Shown piece after piece: positions 8,758 through 15,608 of a DNA stretch of 26,226 bases. Within the stretch, counting starts at the first letter, position 1. Each line of letters begins with the position of its first letter. The notes under the pieces were generated by a model that searched no databases, was not told where the DNA came from, and saw only the letters and a list, made by a program, of their open reading frames with translations. The position numbers and the translations under genes were made by a program. The stretch is taken from assembly GCA_002327945.1 (NCBI GenBank), contig DCVY01000208.1, forward strand, positions 7,038-33,263, in the 5' to 3' direction. The DNA comes from Acidovorax delafieldii. Lineage in GTDB: Bacteria; Pseudomonadota; Gammaproteobacteria; Burkholderiales; Burkholderiaceae_C.

Positions 8758-9912
8758 ATGGATTCGGTAACGCCTGCGGCTGACAGCCGTCTGATTTCCT
8801 GCCTTGCACTGATGGTGCGTGAAAGCGCCTCCGATCTGTTCCTGCTGGCAGGTGCGCCGCCCACGCTCAAGCGCCAGGGGTCTTTCTTGCCGATCACCAA
8901 GGCGGCGGTGACCGCTGAGGATGTGCGGATGATGGCCTATTCGATCATGCGCAAGGCGCAGATCGATGAATTTGAAGCCTCGATGGAGTGCGATTTCTCT
9001 TTTCAAACGCAGGACGGAGCGCGCTTTCGGGTCAACGTACACCGGCAGCGTGGCAACGTGGGCGTGGTCGTGCGCCATGTCACGGCCAGGATACCGAGCC
9101 TTGACCAACTGGGTTTGCCACCGGTGCTCAAGCAACTCGCCTTCCTGAAAGGGGGGCTGGTGCTCACGGTGGGCTCGGCGGGTTCGGGCAAGACCACCAC
9201 GCTGGCTGCGATGCTCGACTATCGCAATGAGCACACGGCGGGTCACATCCTCACGGTGGAAGACCCCATCGAGTATCTGCACACGCACAAGAAATCGCTG
9301 GTGACACAGCGCGAGGTGGGGCTGGATACTGCGTCTTACGACGAGGCCTTGCGCCGCGCCATGCGCGAGGCGCCAAACGTGATCATGGTTGGCGAAATCC
9401 GCGACCGCACCACCATGCAGCATGCGCTGCATTACGCCGAGTCGGGGCATCTGTGCGTATCCACCCTGCACGCCAACAATGCCAACCAGGCGGTGCAGCG
9501 TATTTTGAATTTTTTCCCTGAACAAGCCCACAGCCAGCTGCTGATGGACCTGTCATTGAACCTGCAGGCCGTGGTCGCCCAGCGGCTTGTCAAAAGTGTG
9601 CAGGGGTCGGTGGTGCCGGCCACGGAAGTGATGCTGCTCACCCCCTATGTGTCAGATCTGATTCAAAAAGGCCAGATCGACGAGCTCAAAACTGCCATGG
9701 TGCGCAATAGTGAGCAGGGCATGTGCACCTTTGATCAGTCGCTGTTCGATCTGTATGAGCGCGGCATCATTTCGTCGGACGAAGCCGTGGCCAATGCCGA
9801 CAACCGCACCGATGTCACGCTGCGCCTGCGCCTGGCCTCGGGCGCGCCCCTGGGTGTGGAAGGAATGCGCGTGAGCGATCAAAGCGTGGACGCTGCGCCA
9901 CCGCGCACCTAA
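8758..9912 (+). CDS. pilU: PilU-like type IV pilus retraction ATPase
   Basis: A 384-residue hexameric ATPase of the PilT/PilU family, acting at the cytoplasmic base of type IV pili. Walker A is GSAGSGKTT with Lys145. The Asp box is VEDPIEY (Glu168-Asp169). Walker B is MVGEIRD with Glu213, and the His box is LHANNANQ with His238. The features LHANNANQ, FFPEQAHSQLLMDLSLNLQ and GMCTFDQSLFDLYERG favour PilU over PilT. The ATG at 8758 has AGGAGA at 8748-8753. It follows chpA by 90 bp on the same strand and is probably co-transcribed. PilT and PilU are usually encoded together elsewhere in betaproteobacteria, so this may be an extra paralogue and not the main pilU. The symbol is therefore tentative, while membership of the PilT/PilU family is secure. 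Confidence 0.85.
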   Translation: MDSVTPAADSRLISCLALMVRESASDLFLLAGAPPTLKRQGSFLPITKAAVTAEDVRMMAYSIMRKAQIDEFEASMECDFSFQTQDGARFRVNVHRQRGNVGVVVRHVTARIPSLDQLGLPPVLKQLAFLKGGLVLTVGSAGSGKTTTLAAMLDYRNEHTAGHILTVEDPIEYLHTHKKSLVTQREVGLDTASYDEALRRAMREAPNVIMVGEIRDRTTMQHALHYAESGHLCVSTLHANNANQAVQRILNFFPEQAHSQLLMDLSLNLQAVVAQRLVKSVQGSVVPATEVMLLTPYVSDLIQKGQIDELKTAMVRNSEQGMCTFDQSLFDLYERGIISSDEAVANADNRTDVTLRLRLASGAPLGVEGMRVSDQSVDAAPPRT

Positions 9913-9921
9913 TCACGCCCT

Positions 9922-9949
9922 TGCTGCAGAGCCCGGGTGCGGGGCAGCA
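9922..9949. terminator. Possible hairpin between convergent pilU and phr
   Basis: TGCTGC at 9922-9927 and GCAGCA at 9944-9949 can pair. An alternative inner pairing uses GCCC at 9931-9934 and GGGC at 9942-9945. The hairpin sits in the 44-bp gap between the stop codons of two convergent genes, where a bidirectional terminator would be expected. There is no T-tract on either side, so an intrinsic terminator is not firmly supported. Confidence 0.25.
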
Positions 9950-9956
9950 GCAGCGC

Positions 9957-11423
9957 TCACCCCGCCTTGACCACTGCATAGCGATGCAGCGTGCGCAGTC
10001 TGGCGCTGTCATGGTTCACCACAGGTTGCGGGTAGGTCTGGCCCAGCACCACACCGGCCTCCTGCAGTTCCAGTGGGCGCGCCAGCCAGGGAGCATGCAG
10101 CGCCTTGGTGGGAAGCCGGGCCAGCTGCGGCAGGTAGCGCCGGATGAACTTGCCGTTCGCATCGAACTTTTCGCTCTGGCTGACCGGATTGAAAATGCGA
10201 AAGTACGGCTGCGCATCGCAGCCGCTGGAACTGGCCCATTGCCAGCCGCCGTTGTTGGCGGCCAGGTCAAAGTCATTGAGCTGTGCGGCAAAGTAGGCCT
10301 CGCCCCGGCGCCAGTCTATGCCCAGATCCTTCACCAGAAAACTCGCGACCACCATGCGCAGGCGGTTGTGCATGTAGCCCGTCTGGTTGAGCTGGGCCAT
10401 GGCTGCATCCACCAGCGGATAGCCGGTGCGGCCCTCGCACCAGGCGGCGAACAAGGCATCGGCCGCTGGGCCTGATTCCCACCGGATGGCGTCGTACGCC
10501 GGCTTGAAGCTGTGGCCTACCACATGCGGGTGGTGGTGCAGGATCTGAAAATAAAAGTCACGCCAGATCAGCTCGCTCAGCCAGGTGGTGGCGCCCGGGC
10601 TGCCCTCCTGCATGAGCCGGTGCGCGGTGCGCGCCAGCAGCCGTGGCGAGATGGTGCCAAACCGCAGGTGCACGCTCAGGTAGCTGGGGCCTTTGACGGC
10701 CGGAAAATTGCGTGTGTCGTCGTACCACTCCATGCGCCCCAGAAAATCGTCGAACAGCTGCTGTGCGCCGCTGGCCCCGGTGGGCAGTCCGGGCTGTGAC
10801 AGGGCGGGGGCCTCAAACCCCAGTGACGCCAGTGTGGGGGCCGGTTGGCGGTGTTCCGGCGGGCGGGGGGCCAGGCGGTGTGCGTGGCGCTCCACCGGAT
10901 AGCTTGTGAGCTGAAAGGCATCGATCTTCTTGAGCCAGGCGTTCTTGTAGGGCGTGAACACGCTGTAGGGTTTTCCGGTCTGCGTCAGCACCTCGCTGCG
11001 CTCCAGGAGGGTGTGGTCCTTGAAGGTATGAAAAGCTTTCCCGGCAGAGGCGAGCCGGGTGCGCACCCGGCGGTCGCGTTCCAGGGCCTGGGGCTCGTCG
11101 TCGTGGTTGGCAAACACGGCTTGTACGCCCAGGCTGCATGCCAGTGCGGGCACCGCCTCGCGGGCCATCGCGTGCAACACGATCAGCCCAACCTGCTCAT
11201 GTCCACCGAGCTTGCGCAGCGACGTATCCAACTCCACCAGCGACGCGCGAATGAACTCCACGCGCCGGTCGGCCCGGGGCAGCGTAGCCAGAATTTCGCG
11301 GTCAAAAACAAAGACGCAATGCACCTGCTGGCACTGGGTGAGCGCACGGTAAAGGGCCGCATGATCGTTGGCACGCAAGTCGCGACGGAACCAGACGAGT
11401 CCGGTGGCGTAAGCAGGTTCCAT
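9957..11423 (-). CDS. phr: Class I deoxyribodipyrimidine photolyase
   Basis: Encodes 488 residues of the photolyase/cryptochrome family, which repairs UV-induced cyclobutane pyrimidine dimers using light, FAD and an antenna cofactor. The N-terminus has the Rossmann-like start GLVWFRRDLRANDH. The C-terminal FAD domain shows ELIWRDFYFQ, GRTGYPLVDAAM, MHNRLRMVVASFL, the GGWQW segment (Trp394, Trp396, part of the electron-transfer region) and YFRIFNP. The length matches the family. The open frame continues upstream to 12038, but that part is only the antisense of yqgE. Homology begins at ATG 11423-11421 (MEPAYATGLVWF), which I take as the start. There is no clear Shine-Dalgarno sequence. The gene runs toward pilU and is divergent from yqgE by 21 bp. 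Confidence 0.93.
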   Translation of the reverse strand: MEPAYATGLVWFRRDLRANDHAALYRALTQCQQVHCVFVFDREILATLPRADRRVEFIRASLVELDTSLRKLGGHEQVGLIVLHAMAREAVPALACSLGVQAVFANHDDEPQALERDRRVRTRLASAGKAFHTFKDHTLLERSEVLTQTGKPYSVFTPYKNAWLKKIDAFQLTSYPVERHAHRLAPRPPEHRQPAPTLASLGFEAPALSQPGLPTGASGAQQLFDDFLGRMEWYDDTRNFPAVKGPSYLSVHLRFGTISPRLLARTAHRLMQEGSPGATTWLSELIWRDFYFQILHHHPHVVGHSFKPAYDAIRWESGPAADALFAAWCEGRTGYPLVDAAMAQLNQTGYMHNRLRMVVASFLVKDLGIDWRRGEAYFAAQLNDFDLAANNGGWQWASSSGCDAQPYFRIFNPVSQSEKFDANGKFIRRYLPQLARLPTKALHAPWLARPLELQEAGVVLGQTYPQPVVNHDSARLRTLHRYAVVKAG

Positions 11424-11444
11424 GTTCACCGTTAAAATTAAGCC
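11424..11444. promoter_or_regulatory. 21-bp divergent start region phr/yqgE, with -10-like TAAAAT
   Basis: Only 21 bp separate the two start codons, so promoter parts of each gene must lie inside the other coding sequence. TAAAAT at 11433-11438 (+ strand) looks like a -10 element of the sort often seen in Burkholderiales. If used, transcription would begin at or next to the yqgE ATG at 11445, giving a leaderless or nearly leaderless message. I see no Shine-Dalgarno in front of that ATG and no convincing -35. Confidence 0.3.
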
Positions 11445-12044
11445 ATGTCCTCTGATTCTGCGCCCATCAACCTGACGCATCACTTCCTGATCGCCATGCC
11501 CGGTCTTGAAGATGCGCCTTTCGCGCGCAGTGTGGTGTACCTGTGCGAGCACAGTGAACGCGGCGCCCTGGGCCTGATCATCAACAAGCCCTCCGACATC
11601 ACGCTCAAGGGTCTTTTTGACAAGGTCGACCTTTCCTTGCGGCGCGAGGACCTCCGTGCAGAGCCGGTCTTCCAGGGCGGCCCGGTGCAGACCGAGCGCG
11701 GCTTTGTGCTGCACGATCCCATGCTGATGAACCGCGCCGAGACCGATGAGTCCGCCTACGCCTCCACCATGACCATCCCTGGCGGCCTGGAAATGACCAC
11801 CTCCAAGGATGTGCTCGAAGCGCTGTCCACCGGCGCCGGGCCGCGCAGGGTGCTCGTCACGCTGGGGTATTCGTCCTGGGGCGAGGGCCAGCTGGAGTCG
11901 GAGCTGGCCGAGAACGCCTGGCTCACGGTGGCGGCCGATCTGTCGGTAATTTTTGACACGCCTGTGTCCCAGCGCTATGACAAGGCGCTGGCACTGCTCG
12001 GGCTGCAGGCCTGGATGCTCTCGCCCGATGTGGGGCACGCATGA
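11445..12044 (+). CDS. yqgE: YqgE/AlgH family protein (DUF179)
   Basis: A 199-residue soluble protein with the family's hallmark N-terminus (HFLIAMPGLEDAPFARSVVYLCEH followed by GALGLIINKP) and a central VFQGGPVQ segment. Length fits the family (about 185-200). The biochemical role of YqgE/AlgH is not settled. The gene is very often next to ruvX, as here. The stop TGA (12042-12044) overlaps the ruvX ATG (12041) by 4 bp, indicating translational coupling. No ribosome binding site precedes the ATG at 11445. It is the first gene of the yqgE-ruvX-pyrR-pyrB run. Confidence 0.9.
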   Translation: MSSDSAPINLTHHFLIAMPGLEDAPFARSVVYLCEHSERGALGLIINKPSDITLKGLFDKVDLSLRREDLRAEPVFQGGPVQTERGFVLHDPMLMNRAETDESAYASTMTIPGGLEMTTSKDVLEALSTGAGPRRVLVTLGYSSWGEGQLESELAENAWLTVAADLSVIFDTPVSQRYDKALALLGLQAWMLSPDVGHA

Positions 12045-12490
12045 CCGGCTTGCCCGTTCAGCCCCCCGTTCCCGCGCATTTCCAGACCTTTCTTGCTTTT
12101 GATTTTGGCCTCAAGCGCACGGGCGTGGCCACAGGCAATCGCCTGCTCAAGCGCGCGACGCCGCAGCCCACCATCAAGGCCGAAGGCGATGCCCGCTTTG
12201 TGCAGGTGGCGCAACGCATCAAAGAGTGGCAGCCCGACGCCCTGGTGATTGGCGTGCCTTACCACCCCGACGGCGCCAGCCACGAAAACACCGAGAAAGC
12301 GCTCAAGTTTGGCCGCCAGTTGCGCGGGCGCTTCGGGCTCTCGGTGTTTGAGGTGGACGAGCGCTACAGCACCACCGAAGCCCTTTCCGGGCGGTCGCTC
12401 GGCCATGCCGGATGGGCCGGGGGCGCCAAAGATGCCGATGCCGCCTCGGCCTGCATCATTCTGGAACAGTTTTTGAGGAATCTTCCATGA
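12041..12490 (+). CDS. ruvX: RuvX/YqgF, RNase H-fold nuclease (pre-16S rRNA processing)
   Basis: A 149-residue protein of the YqgF/RuvX family, an RNase H-like nuclease implicated in 5' maturation of 16S rRNA and earlier proposed as a Holliday-junction resolvase. The acidic catalytic set is visible: Asp21 in FDFGLKRTGVA, Asp106-Glu107 in VDERYSTTEA, and Asp131/Asp133 in KDADAASACIILEQF. The GVPYHPDG segment also fits the family. It overlaps yqgE upstream and pyrR downstream by 4 bp each (ATGA at both junctions), so it is translated as part of the operon. Confidence 0.92.
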   Translation: MTGLPVQPPVPAHFQTFLAFDFGLKRTGVATGNRLLKRATPQPTIKAEGDARFVQVAQRIKEWQPDALVIGVPYHPDGASHENTEKALKFGRQLRGRFGLSVFEVDERYSTTEALSGRSLGHAGWAGGAKDADAASACIILEQFLRNLP

Positions 12491-13089
12491 TCACCCCCTC
12501 CCATCCCGCCGCAGCCGAGGGATTTTTCGCCGGGCCGCCCCAAGGAAAATCAGTCCCCTCGGGGGACAGCGCAGCACACGCAGTGGCAAGCGTGGGGGCG
12601 CTAGCCCTCGATGCCGAGGCCCTCTATCGTGAGTTGCTGCGCGGTGTGCGCAGCATGCACTCCGGCACCACGCGCCTGGCGGGCATTGCCTCGGGCGGCG
12701 CCTGGCTGGCCGAGCGCCTGCAAAAAGACCTGGGGCTGGATGGCGCGCCTGGCGTGCTGTCTTCGGCAATGCACCGCGATGATTTTGCCCAGCGCGGCCT
12801 GTCGGCCAGCGCGCAGACTTCGCTGCCGTTCGATGTGAACGGCGCCGATGTGCTGGTGCTCGACGACGTGCTCTACACCGGCCGCACCATGCGAGCCGTG
12901 CTCAACGAGCTGTTCGACTACGGCCGCCCCGCCAGCGTGCGCCTTGCGGTGCTGGTGGACCGGGGTGGACGCGAGCTGCCCGTGCAGGCAGACTTCGCGG
13001 CCGCGCGAGTGGCGCTGCCGCCGTCGCAGTCGCTGGCGCTGGCGCGCGACGAGCAGGGCCGCTTCCAATTCCAAGTCAAAGAGGTGTGA
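12487..13089 (+). CDS. pyrR: PyrR-like phosphoribosyltransferase
   Basis: A 200-residue type I phosphoribosyltransferase. The PRPP loop is [18 protein letters not shown] (Asp126-Asp127, Thr131, Gly132), in the form typical of Pyr[16 protein letters not shown] and SSAMHRDDF also fit. The family includes uracil phosphoribosyltransferases and, in Gram-positives, an RNA-binding attenuator of pyr operons. The ATG at 12487 overlaps the ruvX stop and has GAGGAA at 12475-12480. The first ~36 residues are not PyrR-like and are encoded by a repeat element (12529-12600). In-frame GTG codons at 12583 and 12592 would give a family-like N-terminus but have no close ribosome binding site. The junctions to ruvX and pyrB leave no room for a leader attenuator, so RNA-level control by this protein at this locus is doubtful. 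Confidence 0.85.
   Translation: MITPSHPAAAEGFFAGPPQGKSVPSGDSAAHAVASVGALALDAEALYRELLRGVRSMHSGTTRLAGIASGGAWLAERLQKDLGLDGAPGVLSSAMHRDDFAQRGLSASAQTSLPFDVNGADVLVLDDVLYTGRTMRAVLNELFDYGRPASVRLAVLVDRGGRELPVQADFAAARVALPPSQSLALARDEQGRFQFQVKEV
12529..12600 (+). repeat. GC-rich hairpin repeat (family A), copy 1, inside pyrR
   Basis: The segment starts with GCCGGGCC, contains a perfect hairpin (GTCCCC 12553-12558, loop TCG, GGGGAC 12562-12567) and ends in a GCGTGGGGGC tail. A related element in the opposite orientation lies at 14052-14112. From memory, elements of this design are scattered between genes in Comamonadaceae. Here it lies within the open frame of pyrR, near its start, and reads through without a stop. 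Confidence 0.55.
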
Positions 13090-13091
13090 CC

Positions 13092-14054
13092 GTGCTGCAC
13101 AAGCGCAATCCCCAACTCAACAACCACGGCGAGCTGATTCATCTGCTGTCCGTCGAGGGCCTGCCGCGTGACATCGTCACGCACATCCTCGACACCGCCA
13201 CCAACTTCATTTCAGTGAACGACCGCGAAGTCAAGAAGGTGCCGCTGCTGCGCGGCAAGAGCGTGTTCAACCTGTTCTTCGAGAACAGCACCCGCACCCG
13301 CACCACCTTCGAGATCGCGGCCAAGCGCCTGTCGGCCGACGTGCTCAACCTTGACATCGCGCGCAGCTCTGCGGCCAAGGGCGAGTCGCTGCTCGACACC
13401 ATCGCCAACCTGTCGGCCATGGCGGCCGACCTGTTCGTGGTGCGGCACAGCGAGTCGGGCGCGCCCTACCTCATTGCCCAGCATGTGGCGCCCCATGTGC
13501 ATGTGATCAACGCCGGCGACGGTCGCCACGCCCACCCCACGCAGGGGCTGCTGGACATGTACACCATCCGGCACTACAAAAAAGATTTCAGCAACCTCAC
13601 CGTGGCCATCGTCGGCGACGTGCTGCACTCGCGCGTCGCGCGCTCCGACATCCATGGCCTGACCACCCTGGGCTGCCCCGAGGTGCGCGTGGTGGGCCCG
13701 CGCACGCTGGTGCCCAGTGACATGGCGCAGATGGGCGTGCGCGTGTGCCACACGCTCGAAGAAGGCATCAAGGATGCCGACGTGGTCATCACCCTGCGCC
13801 TGCAGAACGAGCGCATGAGCGGCGCGCTGCTGCCGTCAAGCCAGGAGTATTTCAAGAGCTTCGGTCTCACGCCCGAAAAGCTGCGCCTGGCCAAGCCCGA
13901 CGCCATCGTCATGCACCCCGGCCCCATCAATCGCGGCGTCGAGATCGACTCTGCCGTGGTCGATGGCCAGCAGAGCGTGATCCTGCCGCAGGTCACCTTC
14001 GGCATCGCGGTGCGCATGGCCGTGATGTCCATCGTCGCAGGGAATGAAGCATGA
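13092..14054 (+). CDS. pyrB: Aspartate carbamoyltransferase catalytic chain PyrB
   Basis: A 320-residue ATCase catalytic subunit, which condenses carbamoyl phosphate with aspartate in the second step of de novo pyrimidine synthesis. The carbamoyl-phosphate motif STRTRTT is at 66-72, HPTQ at 148-151 (with [17 protein letters not shown]), a [12 protein letters not shown] segment, and MHPGPINRG at 274-282. I choose GTG 13092 as the start: AGAGG at 13080-13084 is then 7 nt away, and the protein begins [10 protein letters not shown] as I remember for related species. The GTG at 13086 overlaps the pyrR stop but lies too close to that ribosome binding site. No pyrI regulatory chain is seen. The next gene encodes a dihydroorotase-like partner, suggesting the Pseudomonas-type PyrB-PyrC' dodecamer. 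Confidence 0.95.
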   Translation: MLHKRNPQLNNHGELIHLLSVEGLPRDIVTHILDTATNFISVNDREVKKVPLLRGKSVFNLFFENSTRTRTTFEIAAKRLSADVLNLDIARSSAAKGESLLDTIANLSAMAADLFVVRHSESGAPYLIAQHVAPHVHVINAGDGRHAHPTQGLLDMYTIRHYKKDFSNLTVAIVGDVLHSRVARSDIHGLTTLGCPEVRVVGPRTLVPSDMAQMGVRVCHTLEEGIKDADVVITLRLQNERMSGALLPSSQEYFKSFGLTPEKLRLAKPDAIVMHPGPINRGVEIDSAVVDGQQSVILPQVTFGIAVRMAVMSIVAGNEA

Positions 14055-14260
14055 CCCCCCTGAGCCGCTTCGCGTCTTCCCCCCAACGGGGGACGCCACC
14101 CCTGGCCCGGCAAAGCCGGTTCCACGGTGGCACTCGCATGGCGTCTGTTATGGCGCAAATGCCGTTGTGCATAGATGCGAATGATGTTTTTGCTCCATAT
14201 TTCATAGCTGCTAGCGCATATCCAATAAGCGCTAACGGCCAATTTGGCTTGAAATCATGA
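14051..14260 (+). CDS. Possible 69-residue bridging ORF built from repeats
   Basis: An ATG at 14051 overlaps the pyrB stop (ATGA) and has AGGGAA at 14039-14044 at good spacing. The frame runs 69 codons and ends at TGA 14258-14260, which overlaps the pyrC' ATG at 14257 (again ATGA). The peptide resembles no family I know, and its DNA is largely repeat sequence (family A at the start, family B near the end). A functional protein is unlikely. The frame could instead serve to carry ribosomes across the gap to pyrC', which has no clear Shine-Dalgarno of its own. It may also be chance. Confidence 0.3.
   Translation: MTPLSRFASSPQRGTPPLARQSRFHGGTRMASVMAQMPLCIDANDVFAPYFIAASAYPISANGQFGLKS
14052..14112 (-). 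repeat. GC-rich hairpin repeat (family A), copy 2, after pyrB
   Basis: Read on the - strand it begins GCCGGGCC, has a hairpin (TCCCCC/GGGGGA stem over 14078-14093 with a 4-nt loop), and continues with a GCGAAGCGGCTCAGGGGGG tail. Layout and order match copy 1 at 12529-12600, but inverted. It starts exactly at the pyrB stop codon. I recognise this wording as a common Comamonadaceae intergenic repeat; that is recollection, not a search result. Confidence 0.6.
14204..14245 (+). repeat. Short palindromic repeat (family B), copy 1, before pyrC'
   Basis: ATAGCTGCT at 14204-14212 is followed by an inverted repeat, TAGCGC at 14212-14217 and GCGCTA at 14229-14234. A second copy lies at 23764-23799 with the same 24-nt distance from ATAGCTGCT to AGCGCT. 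It ends within a few bases of the pyrC' start codon, so the repeat supplies the immediate 5' region of that gene. Confidence 0.6.
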
Positions 14261-15552
14261 AGATACTGATCCAGAACGGCCGTGTGATCAACCCCGCCTC
14301 GGGCTTCGATCAGACCTGTGACATCGCGCTGGCGGCGGGCCGCATCGTGGGCGTGAACCGGGTGCCGCCCGAGTTCGCGCCCAACCGTGTGATCAACGCG
14401 GCAGGCCGCATCGTGCTGCCGGGCCTGGTGGACCTGGCCGCGCGCCTGCGCGAGCCCGGCCATGAGCATGAAGGCATGCTCGAATCCGAAATGGCCGCCG
14501 CCGTGGCAGGGGGCGTGACCAGCCTCGTGTGCCCGCCCGACACCGACCCCGTGCTCGACGAGCCGGGCCTGGTAGAGATGCTCAAGTTCCGTGCCGAGAA
14601 GCTGCACCAGTCGCGCCTGTTTCCGCTGGGTGCGCTTACGCACGGCTTGTCCGGCGAGGTGCTCACCGAGATGGCCGAGCTGACCGAAGCGGGCTGCGTG
14701 GGCTTTGGCCAGGCCGATGTGCCGTTGGCCAGCACGCAGGTGCTGCAGCGCGCGCTGCAATACGCCGCCACCTTTGGCTACACCGTGTGGCTGCGCCCGC
14801 AAGAGATGCACCTGGGCAAGGGCGTGGCGGCCAGCGGCCCGCTGGCCACGCGCCTGGGCCTGTCGGGCGTGCCCGTGGCGGCCGAGACCATTGCGCTGCA
14901 CACCATCTTTGAGCTGCTCAAGACCACCGGCGCTCGCGTGCACCTGTGCCGCCTCAGCAGCGCCGCCGGGGTGGAACTGCTGCGCCGCGCAAAGGCCGAG
15001 GGCTTGAAGGTCACGGCCGATGTGAGCATCAACTCGCTGCACCTGACCGACGTGGACATCGGCTTTTTTGACAGCCGCGCCCGCCTGTCGCCCCCGCTGC
15101 GCCAGCAGCGCGACCGCGACGCGCTCCAAGCCGGGCTGGCCGACGGCACCATCGACGCGCTGGTGTCCGACCACACCCCGGTCGACGAAGACGCCAAGAC
15201 CCTGCCTTTTGCCGAGGCCGAACCCGGCGCCACGGGGCTGGAGCTGCTGCTGAGCCTGGCATTCAAGTGGTCGCAGGACAGTGGCGTGCCGCTCGCGCGT
15301 GCCCTGGCCAGCGTCACATGCGAGCCCGCGCGGGTGCTGGGCAATGCCCTGGGCACCTTGCAGGCCAGCGTGGGCCAGATCGTGGAAGGCGGCGTGGGCG
15401 ACCTGTGCATTTTCGATCCGCAGGCGGCCTGGACGGTGCAGGACGACGCACTGCGCAGCCAAGGCAAGCACACGCCGTTTTCGGGCTACGAGCTGCCGGG
15501 TCGGGTGCGCGCCACACTGGTCGGCGGCCAGGTGGCTTTCGAGCGCGGCTGA
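14257..15552 (+). CDS. pyrC': Dihydroorotase-like non-catalytic ATCase subunit (PyrC')
   Basis: A 431-residue homologue of class I dihydroorotase with the overall amidohydrolase layout (VLPGLVDLAARLREPG, MAAAVAGGVTSLVCPPDT, GVGDLCIFDP near the end). The metal ligands are lost. The expected D-x-H-x-H reads Asp59-Leu-Ala61-Ala-Arg63. The later H-V-S histidine is Arg232. The H-H pair falls in SINSL (Asn259-Ser260). D-H-A-P-H has become Asp305-His-Thr-Pro-Val309. It should therefore be inactive as an enzyme. In Pseudomonas an equivalent protein (PyrC', also called PyrX) is a structural partner needed to assemble PyrB into active ATCase, and I infer the same role here. An active pyrC should exist elsewhere. 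It is 202 bp from pyrB, whereas in Pseudomonas the two genes overlap. There is no clear ribosome binding site at ATG 14257. Confidence 0.9.
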   Translation: MKILIQNGRVINPASGFDQTCDIALAAGRIVGVNRVPPEFAPNRVINAAGRIVLPGLVDLAARLREPGHEHEGMLESEMAAAVAGGVTSLVCPPDTDPVLDEPGLVEMLKFRAEKLHQSRLFPLGALTHGLSGEVLTEMAELTEAGCVGFGQADVPLASTQVLQRALQYAATFGYTVWLRPQEMHLGKGVAASGPLATRLGLSGVPVAAETIALHTIFELLKTTGARVHLCRLSSAAGVELLRRAKAEGLKVTADVSINSLHLTDVDIGFFDSRARLSPPLRQQRDRDALQAGLADGTIDALVSDHTPVDEDAKTLPFAEAEPGATGLELLLSLAFKWSQDSGVPLARALASVTCEPARVLGNALGTLQASVGQIVEGGVGDLCIFDPQAAWTVQDDALRSQGKHTPFSGYELPGRVRATLVGGQVAFERG

Positions 15553-15608
15553 GTCATGCACCTGTGTCGTGTGCGGCATGTCCGCCGGTTTTGTGCGGGG
15601 CTGGCGGC

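Noticed and set aside
11424..12038. Upstream part of the photolyase reading frame, which stays open on the - strand to 12038
   Set aside because: This part is antisense to yqgE, has no photolyase likeness, and the family N-terminus begins at the ATG at 11423.
13086..13091. GTG 13086 as the pyrB start, overlapping the pyrR stop
   Set aside because: AGAGG at 13080-13084 would be only 1 nt away; GTG 13092 has proper spacing and gives the expected [10 protein letters not shown] beginning.
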